From positions 124,001-188,000 of the forward strand of contig JAUZTG010000013.1 of assembly GCA_030734395.1 (NCBI GenBank): a stretch of DNA of 64,000 bases, given 5' to 3'. The translations under genes and the position numbers were made by a program. Below, one piece after another: positions 1-11,575 of the stretch. Positions within the stretch are counted from its first letter, which is position 1. Every line of letters starts with the position of its first letter. The DNA comes from Sarocladium kiliense (lineage: Eukaryota; Ascomycota; Sordariomycetes; Hypocreales; Sarocladiaceae). Below the pieces are notes generated by a model. It saw only the letters and a list, made by a program, of their open reading frames with translations, had not been told where the DNA came from and searched no databases.

Positions 1-318
1 CGCTTGATTCCAAATTATCCCTTCGCATAGTGTTGATACACCACGGCGAAGGATAGTTGAATCCAGCATACAGTCCGTGTCGACAATGTTGCACGTGGTT
101 TCTTGGTTTTTACCTTAAATTCGGCCTGATTGAAGTGTCGAAGTTGTTTGGCAGACACGCTCTTCAATTGAAAACCAAGCGTTGCTTCGGCTCTGTAATT
201 TCAAGACGTATCCATAGGTGTTCAGCACACATTCTATTTGCGATCTATAACTCGGGACTATATAGCATTACCAGTGGAGGCCCCATGGGCGCATCAGGAC
301 AAGTCCACTTCATACATT
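1..318. other. Gene-free left edge
   Basis: This is the sequence downstream of the P450 stop codon. Only short open frames without domain character are present, and I see no RNA gene or repeat. It probably holds the P450 3' UTR and spacer. Confidence 0.5.
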
Positions 319-2017
319 CTACACTCTCTGCTTCGCAGCCTTGTTCAAGATCTCAGCATGATCAATGTGATGGGTAGGTCCCTCCTTCTCAATAATCTTC
401 CTCACCCAGTCCCCCCTCGGCCTATAAACAGCCCTGAACGGCTTCGGCAGCGTGACGAACCCTTCAGTGCAGTCCATCGGGTCGACATGGTGCCGCTTGC
501 CAGTCGCCTCGTCCACAACCCCAGCTTCAACGTCAAAAGCCCACAGCATACGAGCCATCTGGATGAAGAGCTGGTTCCTGGCGATGAAGCGCCCTGTGCA
601 GATACGACGGCCGAAGCCGAAGCCGGTGTATGGGAGGTCCTTGACTGCCGTACTATTAAAGCCGTTGGCGTCAATGACTTGCTTCGTGCCCTCGGGAACA
701 TCGTTGAGCCAGCGTTCGGGAATGAAGTCATCAACGTTCTCGCCGAAGACCGCCTCGTCTCGGGTGATGGCGTAGGCATTGGGGAGCACGGTTGAGTTTG
801 CGGGGATCTTGTAGTTGAGGTATTGGTCTTCGGTCTTGACGAAGTGAGGCACACCGCTGACGACAACAGGTCTCCAGCGAAGGGTCTCGGCAACTAAAAG
901 TGTGATCAGCACACAGTTGCTCGGATATGAGCTTCATAGGCGATGACTTACCAATCGCGTCAATATACGACAGCTTCTCCCTGTCTGCAAACTCAGGCAG
1001 ACGATCCCTGCCAACAACCTCATCCAGGATCTTCTGAGCCTTCACAGCCCACTTGGAACCTGTCAGAATCCAGGAGACTAGGAACCAATCCAGAGCCACG
1101 GTGGAAGTGTCAAGACCAGCATCCGCCAAGATACCCAGGTCAAAGGCCAGCTCCTCCGTGCCCATATCCTGAGCTTCGTTAGAAGCCTGCATGAACTGCG
1201 AGAAATTCCAGCCATTGTGCGCAAGACCCTTTTCGAGGTTGCCCACGTGGAGCTTCCTCTCGAGCTCGTACAGCTCCTCGCCCTCCTTCTTCCATGGAGC
1301 GAGGAACTTTGGTAGATTGTTGAGCCACGGGAGGGAGTCGACGATGTAAGCGCCAACCTGGCCGGTGCGTGCGAACTCGGCCTGTACGCGCTTGCCGTCC
1401 AGCAAGGCCTGTTCGTAGCCTGTCTTGAGGCGGTAGCCGTAATTCAGGCAGTAGATGGTGCTGGCCATGGCACGCTCGTGATGGTGGTGGAAGTCAACGC
1501 CTTTCTCACCGAACTTGTCTGACTCTGAGAGAACATCAAAGAGTAGTTGGCGTGACTCGACATCTTGGAGGGGTCGATATGTGCTGGCAGATTGGACGGT
1601 GAGGAGTGGCGCTTCCATCCGCTGATGCTGCTTGTACCGCTCATCGTACTGGCGAAGAAGCATATGCATTCCCCTAGTGACAAGCTCGCCAGCCATCACC
1701 ATGCGCGGTCTATCAGAGTACCGCGCTCCTCGACGGTTGAGCAGATCATGGGCCGCCTGATGCGTAGAGAGCACGATAAGCGACTGGCCCGCCATGTTGA
1801 AGTACATGACAGGGCCATACTCCTTACTCATATGGTACAAGTGAAGCCATTGAAGACCCTTAGGAAGCTGATGAATATTTCCAATCACGGGCGCGGGCTT
1901 CGGTCCAGGAGGCAAGGATGAGTCGCGAGGTGCGAGGACTGACTTGACGATCCATGCAATGAGCACAGCGCCCACCAGACCGATGCTGGGCAGACGAAGA
2001 TCTGACCAAGCACTCAT
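319..2017 (-). CDS. Microsomal cytochrome P450 monooxygenase
   Basis: Predicted heme-thiolate monooxygenase of 546 aa anchored in the ER, using electrons from a P450 reductase. Two exons, 2017-952 and 893-319, flank a 58-nt intron (GTAAGT..TTTTAG). The start at 2017 is the only true ATG that precedes the membrane anchor; an upstream in-frame codon is TTG. The N-terminus has a hydrophobic anchor (about residues 8-28) and a PPGPKP hinge. The I-helix carries AGLDTST, the K-helix ExxR is ETLR (about 358-361), and the heme loop is FGFGRRICTG with the ligand Cys near residue 454. The overall pattern resembles fungal P450s annotated as O-methylsterigmatocystin oxidoreductase-like (CYP64 neighbourhood), but the substrate cannot be read from sequence. 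No other secondary-metabolism core gene is adjacent, so it may be a stand-alone detoxification enzyme. Confidence 0.93.
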
Positions 2018-3365
2018 ATTGACTGTTCTTTCGTATTCCCCCTGTTCTTCACTTCCGACGAACGGCCACAAGAACGTGTTGAGGAAAGAAAGAAGGAAAG
2101 AAAAGTATCCGGGAAGAAAGCTGCAACAGACCGGTTACAGGGAAAACCGGCAGAAGATTGGCATTCTTTATGCAGGGGAACGTGGCAACCCATCCTTCTG
2201 AGTAAACAGTGCATCTGATTCGGTGCTCAAGGCTTTGAATGCACCGGTCGCCGGTAAGCGAGCTCAACCCTGCACATAGATGGGGTTCGCTACGACGTTG
2301 ACTGTTGCAGTGAGGCGGCCAACGGTTACGGCACAGTCTGTCCGGAACATTTCCCCCTCGCACTGCCAAGGGAGGTGTCAGGGGACAGGCGGGCAGATCA
2401 TGTACCTATTGAGGACTATCCTAGACCTACGCCGAGGTTGATTTCCGTACTGTCAGCAGTGGTGTTTGAAGAAAGCCCCATGCGCAGTACCTAGTTTAAA
2501 TTTCCGAAGACCTATATACATATATATCTAGCCCTTGGTCTAACTTGGACGTTGGCAGAAGTCCGCCATGGCAAGCTAGGACCAGCCCGCTCGGCGAGTC
2601 TTCGTTACGGCCGGCACAAAGCCGGTCGGGTAACGGTTGCTGATCCTTAGCTCGATACATAATGCAGAGGACCCGCAGAAGGCTTCGAACCCCTGTCATA
2701 TCTACCAGTGCTCAAGGTAATCCCCTGCAGAGACGGTGTTGGCACTCCGCGCTTTGCAACAGGAGGCAAGTTGCAATCACAAGTATCTAGCGAGGGCAAG
2801 GAAAAGCTGGATTGGTTCTACGAGTCATGCCTGAGCCTCTCGTGAAGAGTTGCTCGGGCCAGACCAGCCACCTGGATCAAAATGCAGAGCCTTGATAACA
2901 ACGCTATGCTGGTCAACTTTGATGACCATATTAATCAGCCTATCTCCTAGGCGAGCTCAGCAGAATTTACTAGGGGGTACTGTTGATCTTTATAGACTTG
3001 AGGCAGGATCCTGGGCGCCCTGGACCATGCTTCGGACTGAGTCCGTTTGAGGAAGTGGAGGTCTGTTGGTTCCAAGAACCAGAACCAACGGTGAAGTTTC
3101 GCACACTCATAGCGAATGTGTAAAGGAACACGGTTATCCCAGCACGAGGCTTTCAGTCGACCAGGGAACCCCTATGCCCAGCGAGTGAACCACATTGTCT
3201 GACAGTGGCGAACCTGATTGAGGCTCTCCTATTCTCGGCGTATATCCTTGGCACACGGGGTACTCGACTGATCCAAATATTAGACTCTTCTTCTCGTTGT
3301 CTTTGCATCGAGACGCTGAATTTTTTCATTATACTACTTCTGTTAAATTTGAAGACGAAATCAAG
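2018..3365. other. Divergent intergenic region between P450 and CFEM receptor
   Basis: This 1.35-kb spacer separates two divergent genes and must hold both promoters. A short TA-rich run (tatatacatatatatct, near 2514-2530) and a pyrimidine-rich stretch upstream of 3366 are visible. I see no convincing coding exon, tRNA or repeat. Confidence 0.5.
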
Positions 3366-5054
3366 ATGCTATTGTCAAAATGCACAGTACTAGGAGTCTG
3401 GGTCTTCGCTGCCACCGTGGCCGCCCAGGAAATGCCCGACTGCGCCGCCAAGTGCCTCGTCACACATCTTGAAGATTCTGACTGTGGACCAACAGACTTC
3501 AAATGCATCTGTGCGGATGTCGAGTTGATGAGCAATGTCGAGACATGCTCTATGGGCACTTGCACCGTTCTCGAGGGCCTAGGTGAGCCAGCCACGGGGT
3601 CTTATTTATCCAGAGACAACAGATTGCTAAGTCAGAACAGCTGCACAAAATGCAACTGCGACGCTGTGCGAAACTCCAGTTCGAGATCGGCGTTGGACTG
3701 CTCCTGTGGCATCAATAGTCTCTGGTAGCATTGCCCTGATCACTATCCTCATCCGTGTATGGGAATGTTTTGAACAGAGTCAGTGGACTGTGGCGGACGC
3801 TGCTGCGTTTACAGCTTGGGTGAGTCTACCATCCTGCACAAAGTTGATTGTGTTTTCTAACAGTAAGGAAAATCAGGGGTCATCTGTGCCGATGAACGTC
3901 TTCGAATTCTTCAGTTCGTGCGAATCAGTCGGTTTTGGGGGAGTCGACCTCGTACTGACTAGAGCAACAGTGATGAAGCACGGAATGGGCAGAGACATCT
4001 GGACCCTGACAGAAACCCAGATCATCAACGTGGTCAAGGTAAATCAGCTTCCTCAAACTGGGCACTTCCCTTCACTCCCAGCTAACCAGAGTCTCTAGTA
4101 CACATGGGTCACGCAAGTCACCTACATCCCAGCCATCAACCTCACCAAAGTCGCGATCCTCCTCTTCTTCATTCGAGTCTTCCCCATCAGCACATTCCAA
4201 TGGGTCTGCCGGGGAGCCATCATATTCTGTATGTTGTTCATGACTTCGACGCTGATTGCCAGCATCCTCGCTTGTGTCCCCGTTGAGTACGCGTGGGAGG
4301 CGTGGAAGGGCGAGGGGAAGGGGCTTTGTTTTGATAATAATGCCTTTTGGTGGACTCTTTCGGTATGTGCACATCCTGGAACAATATCCCAAAAGCTACA
4401 GCGAGAAAAGCAAAACTAAAGGGATCGAATCGGAACAGGCTATCAATATCGTGACCGATTTGTTCATCCTCGCACTGCCTATCAAGCCCATTCTTGGACT
4501 CCAACTAAGCTTCAAACCGAAGGTTTACTTGGTAATGATGTTCAGCGTTGGCATAGTGTGAGTCCTCCTATCCGCATACCTCAATGGCTACCAAAGCTAA
4601 CCGCCATCAGGATCACGGTCATCAGCATCGTTCGATTCGAAGGCCTCCTGACATATTCAACCTCTGCCAACCCAACATGTAAGCCACCTCAACCCAAATC
4701 CATAGAGAACACAACTAACCAGAGGCATCTACAACAGACAACAACGTCATGGTCGCAACATACTCCGTCGTAGAGTGCAACGTCTCCATCATCTGCTGCT
4801 GCATGCCCTCGATCCTCGCCTTCCTTCGTCGCTACTTCCCATCAGCTTTCCAAAGTTCCCATTCTGGCACTCAACAGAGCGATCCGGCGATTGTTACAAT
4901 TGGTGGTACTGGGTCGAAGGGTGGGAAGAGGGCCGGATCAAGAGTTGGCATTAACAAGAGCATCACGGCTTCTGTTGTTCATTCACGACGGAACGACTCG
5001 GACGTTGAGTTGATGGACATTGATGAGCATGACAAATACAGCCGCCAATGGTAG
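3366..5054 (+). CDS. CFEM-domain seven-transmembrane receptor (Pth11-like)
   Basis: Predicted plasma-membrane receptor-like protein of 441 aa. A signal peptide (about 1-20) is followed by a CFEM domain with eight-cysteine spacing, including CAAKCLV and CGPTDFKCICAD. The rest is the integral membrane domain of fungal Pth11-type proteins, with the landmarks GMGRDIWTLT, the helix of YTWVTQVTYIPAINLTKV and LFFIRVFP. Seven exons are inferred: 3366-3582, 3641-3819, 3877-4038, 4099-4362, 4439-4557, 4611-4678 and 4738-5054; their sum is divisible by three. The acceptor of exon 3 (3876) is the least certain. The cytoplasmic tail is short and charged. In plant pathogens relatives of this family take part in surface sensing (family knowledge); the role here is inference. 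It is convergent with the UBL gene on the other side. Confidence 0.88.
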
Positions 5055-5442
5055 GCTTGGTAGTTTATGGGAGTGATGGTTTATGCAGTCGGTTAGCTTT
5101 TCGCAAGGCATTAACATTCTGGCGTCACGGATGAGGATTTTTGTATGAGGAGTCATCAAGTCTGAACCAAAGATAACGATAATATTGCGAGCCACGCTAG
5201 AAGTGAAGCAGTACATACGCCATGCCGCTGGGGATAAGAATATGAAGCGAAGTGAAGTAAATGAATGAATGTACAAGCCTTGACGCGGCTTGTGGTCGTG
5301 ATCCCGTTTACACGTCGTCAAAACAACCAGCTTGCCCCGGCCACCACCACCCTCATGTACAAAGTTCAAGTCCAGTCCTTATGTGACAGCTTCTTATCGT
5401 ACAACCCCATCAAGATCCATCATTGCTTTTGTTGTCTGGCTC

Positions 5443-7605
5443 TCACAGCGCAATTAGGGGCTCAGGTGCAGCTTCCGGTTCGCGTTCACGTTCCTGTGGA
5501 GCAGCCTCATTCGCTGCCTGTCCTGCTTGCTCAGCTGTTTCGTTTGCTCCCGAAGGTGCCTCCGTTCCTTCAGCTGCAGCCTCACTGTTCTGATTCTCAG
5601 CTTCAGCGGCGGCTCGAGCTGCCGCTTCTTCCGCCTCGCGTCTGTGACGGGCCGCCTCCGCCTCGAGATGTGCGATATGCCTTTCTGCTACTCCGGGAGC
5701 AATACTTGCCAGGAACAAAAGGCTCGCCCTCTCGACCCGCCGGAATTGGCCTGCGAACCAGCCCTCACGAGCCCGCCTCTCATCCAAAAGTCGCTGTGCC
5801 ATCTGCTCCGGCTGAGGATCCCGGCCGGGCCCGGCTGCCGCTGGATCTTGAGCATGGACTGGCTGGCGAGGTGCATTGCCGCCTCGTCCATGCTGGCCGT
5901 CTAGAGCGGGAAGAATGTTGTCGAGATGGCGTCCAACAGGTCTCATGATGTGCTCGGCGACTCCATTCAAGGCACCAGTACTAAGGACGAATATGAAAAT
6001 GGCGAGGCCAATTATGGTCATCCATCTGGACCAACTCGCACCAGGTGAGGTAAATATCCACACAAAGAGGGCGAGGCGGAAGATCAGCCACAGATGAGGC
6101 CACAGCATTCTCAACAGAGGTGGAATGGCCGCAACAGGAGGATGCATTTGAGGGTGACCGAGACCGTGACCTAAGGCTGGCTGCATCAACGGCTGCGGCT
6201 GCGCCTGTGCTTGGGGTTGTGGTTGTTGTTGTGGCTGCGCCTGTTGCGCTTCCGGCTGAGGTGAAGGCTGTGGCGAGGTTTGAGGATGTTGATATCGGGG
6301 CTGAGGCACTTGAGGAGCCGGCGGTCTCAGACCATCCATTGTGTAAGGATGTGTGTATTGGATGGGATGTTGATACTGGGGCATTGGTTGATATTGCGAC
6401 CCAGTGGATTGTGCCCTATGGAAGTCAGGGAACATCTGACCCAGTGCCGGGTTATGCATACGGGGCAGGCTCCTCCTGGTCGACAGGCGCGGCGTGTAGT
6501 AAGTTTCTGCGGTCGTGTTGTTCACCAACAAAGCTCGCGGCCCCTCAGGCGATGATAATATGTACACCTCCTGTCCCGTCCGTGGCGTTCCGGATGCACC
6601 TGGTACACCGCTAAAGGGTGTCGTGCGTCCGCTTCCAGCTCGAGATCCTGATCCAGGGTACACCGGTACAGTCACGCCCGGTTGAGTCAGTGGACGATGA
6701 TGCATAGAGGCCGAGGAGGCGCTCCTCTGCATGGCGTTGTTCATGGCGTTTGTCATTGTGAGGGTAGCTTGCGTGGCATCGGCGTTCTGGAAAATGCTCT
6801 GAAGGTCGGCTGGCGACATGCCGTTCGAGGCGCTGGATGTTGTACGGACCGTCGTTTCCACTCGATATGTTCGTCCATTGGGGCCCTGCTCATGGGAGAA
6901 GGTGTGAGCACCGGGTGCCGGACTGCGGTCTCGAGCATCTGCCGGCGCAAACTGTTGCTGGGTGGTGTCGCCAATTCCGCGCATGCCCCTTTGGGCTCTC
7001 TCCCTCTGAGTCTGGTTGATGACTTGGTTAAGGACATTCGCCTGGGAGAGCAAACGCCCCCGAATCATGTTCAGGTATTGCTCGGGAGGACCATTCGGGC
7101 CTCGGGCTTGCGGACCATTAGCGGGTGCAGGACTAGAGTCCCTGGCGCCAGAAGTGGTTGTAGGGGCGGGCTGCTGTTGTGCAGATGACTGTGTTGTGTT
7201 TCCCACATCGCGGATGACGAGATGCATCGTATGCTGTCGATCGGCCGCAATCTACGAGCTCAAAGTCAGCATGAAAGCCCAGGAAGGAAGCACATGCTAA
7301 GGTGCAGCGACTTCACTTACGGCATCGGCACCCAGTATCTCCAGCAGGCTGTCCCCATCTCGAATGAGAGCGCGTCCACGATGGATCAACCTCTGATTCT
7401 CCTCGGCAGGGCGCAATGTCAGAGCATCGCGAATCTTGCCCTTGAGTTGCTTGATGGTGGTACTGGCGGGTGTGCCTGGGAATCGCAGCGGCTGTGGGAC
7501 GCCCACGGAAGGTGACACGATGACGAGGTCTACGATAGGCTGATCAGAGCTGGGCGAAGTGGTTGGGTCGGGCTGCGCCGGCAGGGTTCCTGGCTCCGAA
7601 GCCAT
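5443..7605 (-). CDS. HERP/Usa1-like ubiquitin-like ER membrane protein
   Basis: 697-aa protein from two exons, 7605-7321 and 7251-5443, with a 69-nt intron. The N-terminal ~100 residues form a ubiquitin-like fold of the HERP type, with the core segments TIKQLKGKIRDAL and NQRLIHRGRALI. A long low-complexity region rich in Pro, Gln, Ser and Gly follows, with PQ-rich repeats around residues 380-430. Two adjacent hydrophobic segments (LWLIFRLALFVWIF and MTIIGLAIFIFVLSTGAL) suggest a hairpin membrane anchor, and the C-terminus is an Ala/Glu-rich charged helix. HERP and yeast Usa1 scaffold the Hrd1 ubiquitin ligase in ER-associated degradation; assignment to that role is by architecture only. The start ATG at 7605 begins directly before the UBL domain. 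The gene is convergent with the CFEM receptor, with 388 bp between stops. Confidence 0.8.
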
Positions 7606-8791
7606 GTCGGAGGGGCATGCGACATGCCAGCTCGAGGGAGAGCGGACGAGTTTCTGATCGGGAGGAAGGGCAACCAGATGTAGAGGGACCAGAGTGTATA
7701 ATTTTTTCTTCGTCGTCTGTCGAGAGTGTTAAGCCTTTCGGGTCGATCGGCGGTGAAGAACAAGGGCGGGATCGAAATAAGCAATGAGGCTGGCTGACGG
7801 AGCTGCTGGAAGTTGATGGTGGCGGACGAGTTTAATGGCGGTAGCAGGCAGCAGGACACTGTAACGATGACAAGGCGGCGCTAAGCATACAGGAACACTG
7901 CAAGTAGAGAAGAGGTCGTTTGCCAGGAACCGAGAGTGAAGCCAGGCGCCGTCAATTGCACGCGCGGATGGGAGGACGGTGGTGCTCGATGGAAAGATGA
8001 CAGATGGATCAAAGGTGAGCTCAGGTCGCTGGCCCCAGGTACCTCCGTACCTCATCCAGGCTGCAGGTGGATGTGGGTCGCCTACCAGTCTGGGGTCCAG
8101 AAAGGTACATGGCAAGGTACCTGGGCCAAGGATACCTGATCTGAGGTCGTGGCGGTGGTGGCGGCCGTGGCGCTCCCTCCTGGTGCAGGCCTGAGCACAA
8201 GGTACCTCAATGTACGGCTCAAGGTACAACGATAAATAGAAATTAATTAGTGACATTTCATATCTTGATGTATCTAACAATAGGATTCCGTTTCCTTTCG
8301 TATTTATATACAACATGTCACTGTGTATGATGCTCTACGCAGGGCAAGCCCGCGCCCTCTGAGAGCAAGGATCACCCACCGAGTGTGTTGCACTGGATAA
8401 GTAGAGAATATATTTGATTAAGTAACTTCGACTCGTTAAGAACACGTCAACGCTGAAATTACATATACTCAACCTAGAAAACTCAAGGGAGCACATTCCC
8501 ATATTAAATCACATGTGCTTAGACTTGCGTCCAGAGCAATTCTCCGCACATCTACTATCTAATACAGAATACAGAAAGGGCCAAAGCCAAGTCTTATAAT
8601 ATGGATTACTAATATAGCAATATGTAAATTAAGATTTTCAGCGCCAATCAAGAGAGCCCTAGTCACGGTTAACATATGCCACAATGGAGAGGCCGTACAC
8701 TTCCATCGTTACCACATCCCAAGGCCCTGCATGCTTCGTGATGACTTCAGAGAGTGGTTCGAGCATACCCGCGCAAACTCATTCCTGACCA
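7606..8791. other. Intergenic region with clustered GGTAC motifs
   Basis: This is the promoter side of the UBL gene and the 3' side of the deacetylase-glycosyltransferase gene. Between about 8037 and 8227 the core GGTAC occurs at least five times, three times as the palindrome AGGTACCT or a close variant. The part from about 8400 to 8680 is AT-rich and has no coding character. Confidence 0.5.
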
Positions 8792-11575
8792 TCACTTCGC
8801 AAACATGTCCCTGACGACTGGAATAAAACTCTTCTCAATCTCCGCATCCCACGTCATAAGCTTCGCCAACTCCCACCCTTCCTCAATCCGACTCCGCTGT
8901 TCGTCCACAGAGCCAGGCAACCGAGCTACGATCCCTCGAGCCGTCACCTCCGCAACCCTAGCCTCAATATCTTCGCGATCATTAGTAAGAAACAGTCCTT
9001 CGACAATGCGCTGATGCTCCACTCCAGCAGCAACACTATCCTCTACGCGCTGCTGAATCTCAGCCGTGTAGTCCACTACCAAGATATTCTTATCGATCTG
9101 AGCGTCCAGAGACTGCACTCTGCGGGCTGCGCCACAGGATGCGGAAATCACACAGAGAGAGCCGCAGCTGAGACCCTCCAGCGCCGCGAGGTTGTACGAG
9201 TCATATGAGCTCAGGCAGAGGTTGACGTCTGCAGCGCAATGGATATCCTCGCGCGTCAAGTGTGTGTTGGGGTCGCCGGCCTCGGGCACTTTCGGCCAGC
9301 CAAAGCTGTTCACAATGTGTATGACTAGATTTGTATGCTCCTGGTTTGCCTTTTTCGCTTTGGAGAGGAGTTGTTGGATGATGTGGGCGTAATGTCTGCC
9401 TTTCCAGTAGGTCACGATGATGAGGAGTACTTTGCGTTCCGGCAGCATCGTCGCTAGTCTTGTGACGACGTCGATGTCTCTGTATATTGCCTTGGCGGCC
9501 ACGGGACGAGCGACTCTGGTTAGTATGATCCACGACGTCTCATCCCCTGGTTCCAACATGGTATCCCAGCAGCGCTTAGCGTAAGCCAGTAGGCGAGTTC
9601 TCTTTTGCACTCTCCGCTGCATCGTATTTCGAATAGGAACTATTCCGTGGCAGAAGAGGTTCTCATCAGGATGCATGGCAGTGTCAGGAAAGTTGAAGCC
9701 GCGATCCAGAAATTGCAGATCATCGCGGACATTGGCACTGACTGGCAGCACTTTGTCGACTTTCCACCCGTGCTGCAGAATCTTGATGTCGTTATGCGTT
9801 TGTATAGGCAGCAGAGGCTCCATGTCTAGAAAGGCCTCTCGCGGAGCCTCTGGAAGAATTCTATCTTGCTTCGTTTTCTCATTACGATTATTGATGTAGT
9901 TGATGAGTGCCCGAACTGGCCCATCCCACAGCGGCCCTCCGTCGACTGGGCTTGATAACACTGGAGCTGGTTCGATGATACCTTCGACAAGGCTGCAGAT
10001 CGTTCTAACCTCGCCAGCGTAAAACATGGTCTTAATCGTGTCCGGGCAGCCAGCCAGCATGGTAGCGTATGCCGTCGGCAGGGAAAGATATTCCTGCACG
10101 ATCAGCAAGCAGGTCTCGCGGGGACTAGACAACGCTGCACGCATGGCTTCAGAAGCAGGTTGCGCCAGCATCATTCCGTGGATGTAGTCATTATCAATAT
10201 GGCCGTATGCTCCATCATCCGCATCGATGGCCTGCTTGGCACGACCGTTGTATTCGACATTGTCCAGCGGGTGTTGTCCTTTGAGTGAATCGATTGCCAA
10301 AAAAGCAGATTCTTGGGGTGAGCGGGTACGGATCAGTTCCATTCGCAAATGTAGATCAAACTGGTCGCGAAGCTCGTTTGTGAATGTTCGCAGGGACGGT
10401 GAATACACTCGCTTCGGCAGGATGTTCGCGGACAGGTTGAACAGAAGCCTCTCGACTATATGCTCATCGACGGACGTGTCCCGCATATAAACCAGCTCAA
10501 CACCGTGGCGAAATTCGATCTCCCTCAGCATATTGTACGTCTCCTGAGATATACCGTGGTGACAACCACGTCCAAGCGGATGGTAGAGTATCTTAGCCTT
10601 CAACTTTGTTGCAATCTCCTCGACGTCCTCTTCAGGGTTGTATTCAATACAGTCCCGCGGCATGTACATTGGTCCTATCAAAATCGTCCTTCGCACCGCC
10701 TTCTTGTACTCAATGCTGCCGATGATATTGGACAATGCTACTCCACCGCCTCCGATGATGCGGCACGACTCCCAAGCAACCCAGCAAATGGTGTCTACCG
10801 CATAATCTTGAGGAACTGTTTCTGCAACTGGCTGGTACCAGAGTCTTTCTGCTCGCCCTTCACCGCCCATGAGACGGAGTGCATGGTTGTTGATTGTGGG
10901 AATAGTCTCGTCTTCGATCTGCGATGCATAATTCTTGCAGCCTCTGAGCTTATCGACCCAAATCCTGTTCAAGTCCATATGTAGATGAGCGCAATTGGGA
11001 CCCAAGGTCTCGCGTGCATATTCGACGAGCTGTGTCTCAGACCATCTTCCAGCGTACGGGAGGTCCTCATAATAAAACAGGCGAGGTCCCGTTTGGATAC
11101 GAGAGTATTCCTCTGCCGCGATATTCCGAACAACATCTCTGACAATGATATGGTCCAAATGAAGGGAATTGCCCAGCGGCACATAGATCGGAATCCCAGC
11201 GCAAAACGCCCTATCCAAAAGACGTCCGAGCTCCACCTTGACAATATCGAAAATAGGGTCCTCGGCAGCGCTTAACTTATACTCGATAGCCTGCTGCTGA
11301 TATCGAACACTTGAGTCAGGTAGACCCAGTGAGATAAGATCGCAATTATTAGCCTTTGCGAACGCCTGGTCTTCATCTTTGCGGACCTCGGTGACGCGAT
11401 CTGCGCCACTCAACTCAGTATCGAATGTGAATTGGCTCTGATCAAATACCGTTATAATCAGGAAGCGCAAGTGAGATGTAAGCGGGTTTCTCAGAGTCGC
11501 GTAGCATGAGAAGGCAATATCGTCTGGGTGCGGAGAGATGAAGTAGCCGTCGTATTGTTGCATTGTGGATGGCAT
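8792..11575 (-). CDS. PIG-L/LmbE deacetylase fused to a GT-B glycosyltransferase
   Basis: Intronless 927-aa protein. Residues 1-~230 are a PIG-L/LmbE-type zinc deacetylase: the metal-binding motif SPHPDD lies at 14-19 and the second metal segment HLDH at 139-142. The rest resembles a GT-B glycosyltransferase: a glycine-rich loop (GGGGVALSNI) starts a first Rossmann-like part, and the C-terminal lobe carries the nucleotide-sugar site DSYNLAALEGLSCG (from about 792). In GT4-type enzymes that site is E-x7-E; the first Glu here is Asp. There is no signal peptide, so the protein is probably cytosolic. Such a fusion would couple deacetylation of an N-acetyl sugar with glycosyl transfer; the substrate is unknown. 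The lack of introns over 2.8 kb, unlike the neighbours, fits horizontal acquisition but does not prove it. Confidence 0.8.
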   Translation of the reverse strand: MPSTMQQYDGYFISPHPDDIAFSCYATLRNPLTSHLRFLIITVFDQSQFTFDTELSGADRVTEVRKDEDQAFAKANNCDLISLGLPDSSVRYQQQAIEYKLSAAEDPIFDIVKVELGRLLDRAFCAGIPIYVPLGNSLHLDHIIVRDVVRNIAAEEYSRIQTGPRLFYYEDLPYAGRWSETQLVEYARETLGPNCAHLHMDLNRIWVDKLRGCKNYASQIEDETIPTINNHALRLMGGEGRAERLWYQPVAETVPQDYAVDTICWVAWESCRIIGGGGVALSNIIGSIEYKKAVRRTILIGPMYMPRDCIEYNPEEDVEEIATKLKAKILYHPLGRGCHHGISQETYNMLREIEFRHGVELVYMRDTSVDEHIVERLLFNLSANILPKRVYSPSLRTFTNELRDQFDLHLRMELIRTRSPQESAFLAIDSLKGQHPLDNVEYNGRAKQAIDADDGAYGHIDNDYIHGMMLAQPASEAMRAALSSPRETCLLIVQEYLSLPTAYATMLAGCPDTIKTMFYAGEVRTICSLVEGIIEPAPVLSSPVDGGPLWDGPVRALINYINNRNEKTKQDRILPEAPREAFLDMEPLLPIQTHNDIKILQHGWKVDKVLPVSANVRDDLQFLDRGFNFPDTAMHPDENLFCHGIVPIRNTMQRRVQKRTRLLAYAKRCWDTMLEPGDETSWIILTRVARPVAAKAIYRDIDVVTRLATMLPERKVLLIIVTYWKGRHYAHIIQQLLSKAKKANQEHTNLVIHIVNSFGWPKVPEAGDPNTHLTREDIHCAADVNLCLSSYDSYNLAALEGLSCGSLCVISASCGAARRVQSLDAQIDKNILVVDYTAEIQQRVEDSVAAGVEHQRIVEGLFLTNDREDIEARVAEVTARGIVARLPGSVDEQRSRIEEGWELAKLMTWDAEIEKSFIPVVRDMFAK

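Noticed and set aside
2640..2700. TTCGAACCCC-like text suggesting a tRNA T-arm
   Set aside because: No matching stems, anticodon arm or acceptor could be built on either strand.
5265..5948. 227-codon plus-strand frame over the UBL gene 3' end
   Set aside because: Antisense shadow of a Pro/Ala/Gln-rich coding region.
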